NCBI GenBank assembly: GCA_036250195.1
Contig: JAVHZZ010000008.1
Coordinates: 11,255,434 to 11,319,433 of the forward strand
Origin: Mixophyes australis
Lineage: Eukaryota > Chordata > Amphibia > Anura > Limnodynastidae
Direction of reading: 5' to 3'
DNA length: 64,000 nt
The position numbers and the translations under genes were made by a program. Position 1 is the stretch's first letter. Each line of letters starts with the position of its first letter. This document shows, piece by piece, positions 56,878 through 64,000 of the stretch. A model generated the notes under the pieces. The model was given only the letters and a program-made list of their open reading frames with translations. It had not been told where the DNA came from and did no database searches.

Positions 56878-57675
56878 CCTTATAGTCACCATTGGTTACT
56901 CCAAACCCACAAGAGTCTGAAAGCTCTACCATAGCATGCAGAACTATGAGCGGTGAAACTCCAGGCTGGATCTTGCTCTATGAAATATATCAGTGCAAAT
57001 CTACAGTCAAAAGAGAACACATCTGCATGTCTAGGGTAGGGCTTCCCCTGTTTTGTGTTAACTGTGTTCTCATTAGTGCAAAGGCCTAGGAAGGGCTAGG
57101 ATTTGTATATGTTACTAATACAGGGACAACCAGCAATCCTCCTTATTGCTGATGATACATTTGCATTTTATAGTCGATAAAATAAATGTTTCATGCAGTC
57201 GTCTTTCAGGCAGAAATCACCTCCTACGCTTCTAAGAGAGAGAAAAAAAAAAAAAAGGGACACAAATTGCTAGTACTGTCAGGGCTGTATAAGAATAGAG
57301 ACATACCAATAACAGTACATTCTAAAGCTACAAATTACTGCAGGTCACAAAATGTGAGGCTCCATTGCTTTTGTTCTCTCTGCTTTCCCTTCCCATTCGG
57401 ACTTGATTGCACTGTTAGCCGCCATCGAGTCTCTTTGCGGAAAGAACGCAGCCGGCAATGAAGACAATGTTACAGTGTAAGTTGAAAGAGGTCAATATTT
57501 TAAAGGAAAAATATAGTATAAGGTGTATTTTCAATTTACTTTTCTGTGTTTAATGCTGCATGTGAGCCTATGTTACCCTGCTCGGGAAACTATAAGCAGG
57601 GGGCCTCCATCATCATCATCATCATCATCTATTTCTGGTCAGGTAGAATCAGAATGACATATTTTCCACAGTCAG
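56878..57675. other. Unassigned sequence with isolated SINE tail
   Basis: A (CAT)n run near 57,609-57,630 looks like an inverse SINE tail directly followed by non-SINE sequence, then by the plus-strand SINE at 57,676. It may be a head-to-head rearrangement. Confidence 0.4.
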
Positions 57676-57922
57676 GAATGTTCTCCCTGTGTTTGCGTGG
57701 GTTTCCTCCGGGTGCTCCGGTTTTCTCCCCCGCTCCACAAAAACATACTGGTAGGTTCATTGGCTGCTATTAAGTTGACCTTAGTCTCTCTATCTGTGTG
57801 TGTATGTTAGGGAATTTAGACTGTAAGCTCCAATGCGGCAGGGACTGATGTGTGTGAGTTCTCTGTACAGCACTGCGGAATTAGTGGCGCTATATAAATA
57901 GCCGATGATGATGATGATGATA
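57676..57922 (+). mobile_element. V-SINE-like SINE, head missing
   Basis: It starts at GGAATGTTCTCCCTGTGTTT and continues through the centre and tail domains to GGCGCTATATAAATAG and (GAT)n. The tRNA-like head is absent. Confidence 0.85.
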
Positions 57923-58902
57923 TTTAGATATTTAGTACAGTAGCAATGGTGGTATAAACAGAAAATAGAATAATGACAGGTCGATAAATTCCCCAGTTTG
58001 ACACATAATAAGGGTGGGCTAGAGAATAGTCACCCCTTGCAAGCAGGGTTGGATCCAAGGGGTCAACTACCAGGGTAGCGGACTGCTGAGATGCATGTAG
58101 GACCCTGCTCCATCTGTGGTGCCCACGGTTAACAGCGAGCTTAGCGAGGTTCCTGCTGTTTGACCACTGGCTCCATAAGGGATTTGATGGCCCAGAATAT
58201 GTGAGCGCCAACCAGTATAGTTGAGACTTCAAAATGAAATTCTGTTCCGAGGGGAAGGGAAAGCTGATGTTGGCAGGAAGTGCAAAGTGATGCACAGTAG
58301 AGGAAAGGGAGGGGGGGAAGGATGTCCCTACCTAGAAATTATGGGTGGGCCTTCAAAATTTGGGGTTCTCAAAATTCTAGTTCCCTGGCTGGAAAAATGT
58401 TGCCTGGGTCTTTATCCAGGGGGACATGGAAAAGGAAATTTTCAGTTCTAATTGATAAGAAAAGCAGGTTCTGTACCTGTCACCCATTGAAATATGCAAA
58501 ATGAGTATTCTACTTTATTTTTTAAGTCACTTTTTTGGTCCGATTATGTACAAAATCGCACAACATTCTCTTAGTGTGGTTGAATTCTTCTTGTAAAAAT
58601 AAATTTGATTTTTATGTGCTGCAGGTGATTCACGTGTCCTTGTGCTCATAGTTATTTCAGCTCTCTGTCAGAAAGCCTTACAGGTCTGTGTGGTCAGATT
58701 GTTGCTCCGAGCCAGGTAATCAGTCCTTACAAAGCATCAACTATGTGAAGGACTGGCTCTCCCAGACACTTATCTCTTCTGTCGGGCATCCTCCTTGAGC
58801 TCAATATCTGACTGTTTGACCGAGAAAAAAAAAAAATGTAAAATAGTAAAACGAAGTTGTGAGTCCCATCTGACCAGCTTCTTACCGGTGCTGACTACCC
58901 CG
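57923..58902. other. Unassigned sequence
   Basis: The 123-residue minus frame at 57,924-58,295 was examined and shows no recognisable domain. No repeat ends were recognised. Confidence 0.45.
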
Positions 58903-59311
58903 TCAACACTTACTCCAACGTCTTCACATCGAAGGACTCCTGCCCGACCAGGCTCCAGGACGACTGATGCGCCAAGCGACTGGAAGCAATCGCGATAGAT
59001 AAAGAAGCCGCCGCGACTTGATGACCTCACTGGCAACCATGACACAGTTATCGGCGCTGTTAAGGGGGTAATGTAAGTATGCGGGCATGGACAATGTACT
59101 TTACAAAGCGTTGTACATTGTCCATGCCCGCATACTTACATTACCCCATTAACAGCGCCGATAACAGCGTTGCGGTTCCCAGTGACGTCATCAAGTCGCG
59201 CCGGCTTCTTCATCCATCACGATTGCTTCCAGTCGCTTGGTGCATCAGCCGTTCTGCAGCCTGGTCGGGAAGGAGCCCTTCGCGTGAAGACATCGGGGTA
59301 AGTCTTGTTGG
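58903..59311. mobile_element. Large foldback (about 400 bp)
   Basis: Outer arms ACTTACTCCAACGTCTTCAC pair with GTGAAGACATCGGGGTAAGT. The middle parts GACTGGAAGCAATCGCGAT and ATCACGATTGCTTCCAGTC pair, as do CACTGGCAACC and the GGTTCCCAGTG side. The centre GTATGCGGGCATGGACAATG pairs exactly with CATTGTCCATGCCCGCATAC around GTACTTTACAAAGCGTTG. Arm identity falls outward from the centre. Frames at 58,770-59,363 on both strands are by-products. Confidence 0.82.
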
Positions 59312-59387
59312 AATAATCAGCATCATTATTCCATACCCCACCCCTTCTTACATCTGTCAGTGAATCACTCTTGTCTGGTGATACTAT

Positions 59388-59630
59388 GGGTCTGATTTAT
59401 CCAGACACGTATTCTAAGTGCAACCCGCAATCAGTATTTTATGTACGTATTTAGGCTTTTCGTGCTCCCGAATTCACAAAGGCAGGGCTTTCAAGATACG
59501 TGTGCTTCTGACATTGGGGGCAGGTCTGCTGTGTGCTACTACTCCGAACGCAGCAGGTTGCTTCCAATACCTATGTGGATTATAAATTTTGTAAAACATA
59601 TATTTGCAGAGGAAATTAAGTTGCTTTGTC
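59388..59630 (+). mobile_element. Left half of the 49,249-type PIF-like element
   Basis: GGGTCTGATTTATCCAGACA, CATTCTAAGTGCAACCCG-like sequence, AAGATACGTGTGCTTCTG, GGCAGGTCTGCTGTGTGCTA and CAATACCTATGTGGAT follow the same order as in 49,249-49,450. The right half is not seen. Confidence 0.6.
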
Positions 59631-59950
59631 AGCTGGTGTGTTTTGGGGTTTTTTTTTTTGCAACAGAGCGGCGAGTAAAAAAATATTCTCCCCTCGTCAT
59701 TAGTGGCGTTAGCGAACTAGGGGTACAAACAGCCCAGGCAGTACATTGGAATCTCAACTGGTGATATTGTTTTTTTTTATCGTGTACAGACTGGCGCAAA
59801 AAAATATTTTCTTTATTTGCCACTATCGCTAGTAAAGTGTGTCCATCCTCCTAATTAAAGGCCTTATTGTATTGGGAAGCCACAAATATCATGTTTACAG
59901 TACTGACTGTCATATACGTTATAGAGAATGACAATTTTCATAAAGATATT

Positions 59951-60330
59951 ATTATCGTTTATTTATAAGGCGCCACAAGGTTTCCGTAGCGCCGTACACA
60001 GTACAAACAATGGACCGTACAGGGAATAACAGTACAAAACAATAAACGAGTAGTACCAAGACTTCAGAGGCTCCAGGCAAGGCAAATATATTGAAGTGGA
60101 GCAGAAGATAAGGTAGCGAGACAGGAGGGAGGAGGGCCCTGCATATACGAGCTTGCATCCTATAGGGAGGGTAGACAGACGGCAGGCACAAAGGGAGTCG
60201 GAGGAGGGGAGCAAGTGCTCCCCACTACTGAGGAGGAGCGAAGTGAAGAGAGTGAGGGTGGAGAGAGGGTTAGGTGGAAGGCTGGTAGGCTTTGTGGAAG
60301 AGATGAGTTTTGAGTGCCCGTTTGAAAGAT
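59951..60330 (-). mobile_element. LINE 3' end (L2/CR1-like), minus strand, second copy
   Basis: It is close in sequence to 42,893-43,345. The minus-strand translation gives SFKRALKTHLFHKAYQPST before a stop, and the 3' end is TGGCGCCTTATAAATAAACG then ATAATAAT. It is 5'-truncated before the WNxLP motif. Confidence 0.8.
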
Positions 60331-61972
60331 AAGATAAGTACCCCCACAAAAATGTGGTGTGTTGGTTTTGTAGATATGAGACAAATACAGGGCATGATGG
60401 ACTGGTCAGCCCATGTGGTGAGGAAACTCGTGGATCTCTATCATTATTTTATCAAATCAGGATACAGAGTTATCTTTATTTAACAACACCTTGATGAAAC
60501 TGTAGTACTGCAAAGTGATAATTATTTACTCTCATCACATGGTCAGTTGGGGATGAAAATTTACCACAAAGCAACAAACTGAATTCTGGCTGAGGCAAAA
60601 AAAAAAAAATTAAAATGTGATCAGACCACCCCACATTGTTATATTGTGCAAGAATAGAAGCAATGCCGGTGCCAGTGGTAATGAAGCAAAGACAAGTAAT
60701 GCTGATGCATCTTCATGCTCTTCCTTATTTGGGATTTATATAAATTGGTGACACACATTTATCAGTTGTAAGCAAGCTATCCGTGTGAGCATATTCTGGC
60801 GATGTAGTCTCAGAATATGACATTAGACAGGGGGAGGTAGTAGTAGAGGTCACCAGGGAACAAAAATCAGAATGTTATCACTGATTTGGAAGAAACATGC
60901 AAGACCTAACAAATCTGATTGCAGTTCCAAAAATACAAATGTAAATTGTATACCTAGCACTGTTGTCCTTGCTGATGGTGATGGGGATGATGATGATGCA
61001 CATGTTGATTGTTCTGGCATTGATTGTGCACCTGATAACACATGTGTGAAATGCAAAGTGTAGGTTCTCAGTCATCATTGCGGAATGTTTGTTATAATTC
61101 CACAAGAAAATTCCAAATCAGTTGCAGCTATGCTCGCCAACGAACTCTGCTGTTTGTATTAGGCAAACGGGGAAAAGTACAGCAGGATGCATCCTAGAGC
61201 ACTCTACCTAAATGTACAGTCAGCAGAAATGATAGCTTTGGAACTGATGTCTTTCAGGTGTCTTGAATCTGCTTCATTTCTCCAATAAATTATATTTATG
61301 AAAGCACAATGCAACACATTAAAAATCAACTACTAAAACACGCCTAAACGTCATATTTTAGTTTTTATGCTTTTTTATCTATTTTTTGCATTTTTGTGAC
61401 CGTGCTCTGTGATTCCCAGAAACTGAAATATCTGTGACGACCCCTCCTCTCCCAGATGGATGGGAGAACTTATCACCATGGAGATAATGGAACAGTTGGT
61501 ACTTCTCAGTCGGGATAAATGCTCGCTTACATAGCTGTCGCTTGACTGGACACAATTTATGGACACAGATTCTTTTACTCCCTAATGTAACTCCACATAA
61601 TATAATTCGAAGGTCCACTATGACATATTCTGCTTTATGTTGCTACCAATTTGCATTTCTATTTCCATGCCGTGCCTACATTGACAGTACTGTTTTTTGC
61701 TAATACAATAACTATTTCTAGTTATCAGGATCTTCATGCACTCATCAAGCACTTGGTGTCTCACTCATACTCATACCTCCCACCTGTTGTAGACTGTTAA
61801 TTGGAACAAAGGTTTGTGCGCTGTCGCTTGCAAGCAGGGAGTATGGTCACAGGCTGGTATCCAGTGCTTACAATGTGTTAGACTATCCTCACCCCTCTTC
61901 CACTCCCCTAAAACACCCCTGCAGACACCAAGCATAGCCCCACAACAGTCCATCCCATGGGACAGAACTGTC
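60331..61972. other. Unassigned sequence
   Basis: A 63-residue frame at 60,872-61,063 is Asp-rich (DGDGDDDDAHVD) because of a GATGATGAT run, then Cys-rich; no family is recognised. Nothing else is supported. Confidence 0.45.
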
Positions 61973-62325
61973 ATCATCATCCTCATCATCATTTATTTAT
62001 ATAGCGCCACTAATTCCGCAGCGCTGTACAAAGAACTCACCCACATCAGTCCCTGCCCCATTGGAGCTTACAGTCTAAATTCCATAACAAACACACACAC
62101 ACAGACAGACATACAGAGAGAGAGACTAGGGTACATTTTTTGATAGCGTCCAATTACCCTACCAATATGTTTTTGGATTGTGGGGAGGAAACCGGAGCAC
62201 CTGGAGGAAACCCACACAAACACGGGGAGAACATACAAACTCCACACAGATAAGGCCATGGTCGGGAATCGAACTCATGACCCCAGTGCTGTGAGGCAGA
62301 AGTGCTAACCACTGAGCCACCGTGC
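61973..62325 (-). mobile_element. V-SINE-like SINE, full length, with 7-bp target duplication
   Basis: It is flanked by AACTGTC at 61,966-61,972 and 62,326-62,332. On the minus strand it has head GCACGGTGGCTCAGTGGTTA, B box GAGTTCGATTCC, conserved centre, GTAAGCTCCAATGGGGCAGG domain, and tail GGCGCTATATAAATAAATG then (ATG)n. It is one of the best-preserved copies in the window. The 109-residue frame at 61,814-62,143 overlaps it and is not a gene. Confidence 0.93.
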
Positions 62326-62332
62326 AACTGTC

Positions 62333-63604
62333 CTGATCATTGTTAAACAAATTAAGATGGAATTTGAGGGTAATCTGGTTGCTTACTATGGTGAACACTG
62401 TGTTTCCTAGAGATTAGTATGGTACATTTAAAAGTCCAACCCTGATAGATAATGCGATTTGTCCCTCATTATCCGTCACTACAAAGCATATTCCGCATTG
62501 ATGGGGCATTGTGTCGTAGTCGCATTTCTTGTTAGATATATGATGCCTATTGTCTGATGAAATGATAGTATCTATGGTGTGTGTTACAACCATCTTCCAG
62601 GTGTGTCTGTCACCTACACACAGTAGAGACAGCTGCTGAGCCCATCATCAGCCTATTAATCTCCTAGGGCTAGAAGTCAGCAAAATGCCTCATGCCTCTT
62701 ATGATGTCACCAGCTCCTAGGCAACAAAGTGGCTGCCTCCTCCGTCTACAGGCAATGGGTCCTCTTAATTGCATCCCCCAATATTCCTCTATGACTGTTG
62801 CGCTGTGTGAAAGAAAATTGCTGCAGTCGCTGAGTGAGGGTAATTGCACGCCAAAGCATTCAACGCTTTCTTTTCTTAACCATGTATTGTGCAAGGAGGT
62901 CTTCCAGCAGGACCTGGCTTCTGTGAAGTTTTTGGATTTCTATTATAACAAGATGATAGTACTCAGCAAGGTGCTTTCTCCAAGTACATATTGACTATTC
63001 CTAAAACGTCCTTTGGAAACTCTGCAGCTTGCGGACAGCGAGCAGTGAATGATCGCTTGTGACTTGTCTCGTATGATGGATATAGACGATTGTACGACAT
63101 AGAAAGATAATCCTTATTTATTGAGCTGCTTAGCTGCAATTATTTTTCTACTCACCGCATATTTCATTTTGCAATGTAAAAAAAAAAAAGCAATTTGTTT
63201 TTTGTTTCAGTCTTACAAAAGGGTTATTAAGAGAGAAGAGAGTAAAAAAACTGTGATATTAATAATATAAAACAGTGTATGTATAGAATGGAATGGAGGG
63301 TAAATCAGGATAGTGTACATAGATCCAGATTCAAAATGGGAAAAAAAAAGCAGCAACCTAATTGGCTGTAGTAGGTAAGAATGGACACAAAATAGGGTTT
63401 GAAAGGGGATAAAGGGAGAAAATATTTTTAGTTTCAGTCTGCTTGTCTGTTTAAATTTACATTATGTAACTTTATTATTTAAGTTTACGGCTACATTACT
63501 TGGTGGTAGTATACGTGATTTTTAACACCACTGGATAAGGCTTAAAGGACATGTGTGATAGATACAGTATCTACCACACATTCCTGTAGAGTGAATGTCT
63601 CTCC
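62333..63604. other. Unassigned sequence
   Basis: A 100-residue frame at 62,692-62,994 is not repeat-derived as far as can be seen, but has no domain signature or splice context. Nothing else is supported. Confidence 0.4.
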
Positions 63605-63712
63605 CGGACCAACCAATCAGATTCTAGCTGTGAACTATCTAGTACATTCTAGAAAATAATAGCTAGAATCTGATTGGTTACTTTTAGAAGGTTTGCTAAA
63701 TCTACTCCCAAG
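63605..63712. mobile_element. Palindromic MITE, left end lost
   Basis: AACCAATCAGATTCTAGCTG pairs with AATAGCTAGAATCTGATTGG. The right end AGAAGGTTTGCTAAATCTAC is that of the family. Confidence 0.75.
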
Positions 63713-63775
63713 GCCCTCTGTTATAATTCAATATCAGTCTGTGGCAGTTAAAGATAGTGGAAGAATTACACTTAT

Positions 63776-64000
63776 ACCACTTTCCTACTGCCGCCCCGGC
63801 AATATCCTGGGTTGTTAACCCGGGATATTGACGGGGCACAGGGCAGTATAGATAAGAAGATTCCCGGGTCGGGCGGGTTCATACTGCACCTGCCCGACCC
63901 GGGTTTTAGAAAAAAAAAAGTGTAAAAAAATGTTTTAATTAAAAAAAAAAAATACATAACAAATGTTTGTTTTAGAAATGACGTCATTTTAGTACCCAGA
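63776..64000. repeat. Element with two strong hairpins, cut by the window edge
   Basis: The first hairpin has arms CAATATCCTGGGTT and AACCCGGGATATTG (63,800-63,830), extended by GCCCCGG/ACGGGGC. The second has arms CCCGGGTCGGGC and GCCCGACCCGGG (about 63,863-63,903). A- and T-rich tracts follow. It is probably a MITE continuing past the window. Confidence 0.6.

Noticed and set aside
61973..62325. Possible tRNA gene (A and B boxes present).
   Set aside because: The boxes belong to the tRNA-derived head of a SINE; there is no complete cloverleaf, and a LINE-type tail and target duplication follow.
62692..62994. 100-residue plus-strand frame not overlapping a recognised repeat.
   Set aside because: No family resemblance, no splice or promoter context and a length expected by chance in a 64-kb six-frame scan; left as unassigned.

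Overview
The window looks like non-coding DNA from a frog or toad, probably a neobatrachian, although the species cannot be named from sequence. The evidence is the repeat content. There are many palindromic MITEs built around an AGCAACCAATCAGATTCTAG core and its reverse complement. There are V-SINE-like tRNA-derived SINEs with (ATG)n tails, non-LTR retrotransposon 3' ends, LTR remnants, and several families of hAT-like and PIF/Harbinger-like non-autonomous DNA elements. No convincing multi-exon protein-coding gene is visible. The open frames present are short, mostly overlap repeats, and look like chance frames. There is no bacterial-type gene organisation and no CRISPR array.

Layout. 1-2,025: a hAT-like fragment, then a LINE 3' end whose coding remnant is interrupted by about 21 copies of a 44-bp tandem repeat. 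2,026-6,637: mostly unique-looking AT-rich DNA plus an LTR-like unit. 6,638-10,400: a dense DNA-transposon cluster of three hAT-like elements, a near-perfect foldback and a 22-bp array. 10,400-19,100: AT-rich DNA with LTR-like pieces, a 45-bp array rich in CCAAT motifs and a possible terminal-exon-like frame near 17.9-18.1 kb. 19,100-24,540: microsatellites, MITEs, a 40-bp array and an 823-bp foldback. 26,270-29,500: LTR-like sequence and a decayed retroviral env-like stretch, followed by an insertion with an internal inverted repeat and a 15-bp target duplication. 30,775-31,951: an intact solo LTR inside an older DNA element. 32,287-45,180: SINEs, MITEs, PIF-like elements and a minus-strand LINE. 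45,900-46,535: the only gene-like island, a CpG-rich, TATA-less stretch with a CRE and GC boxes, ending at a good splice-donor sequence. 46,536-64,000: further repeats, which would be intron 1 if the island is a first exon.

Target-site duplications were read directly for many elements. 8-bp duplications flank five hAT-like elements exactly (8,919; 50,187; 53,863; 56,602) or nearly so (9,509; 44,523, with one mismatch each). 3-bp duplications flank the GGGCCTGATTCAT elements (41,490; 42,327; 49,249). A 5-bp duplication flanks the solo LTR (31,222). 7-8-bp duplications flank two SINEs (36,207; 61,973). These are the most secure calls in the window. Family names are by structural analogy, not by database match.

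The window reads as a long repeat-laden intergenic stretch, possibly followed by a promoter with exon 1 on the plus strand and the start of a long first intron. No genes can be shown to work together here.
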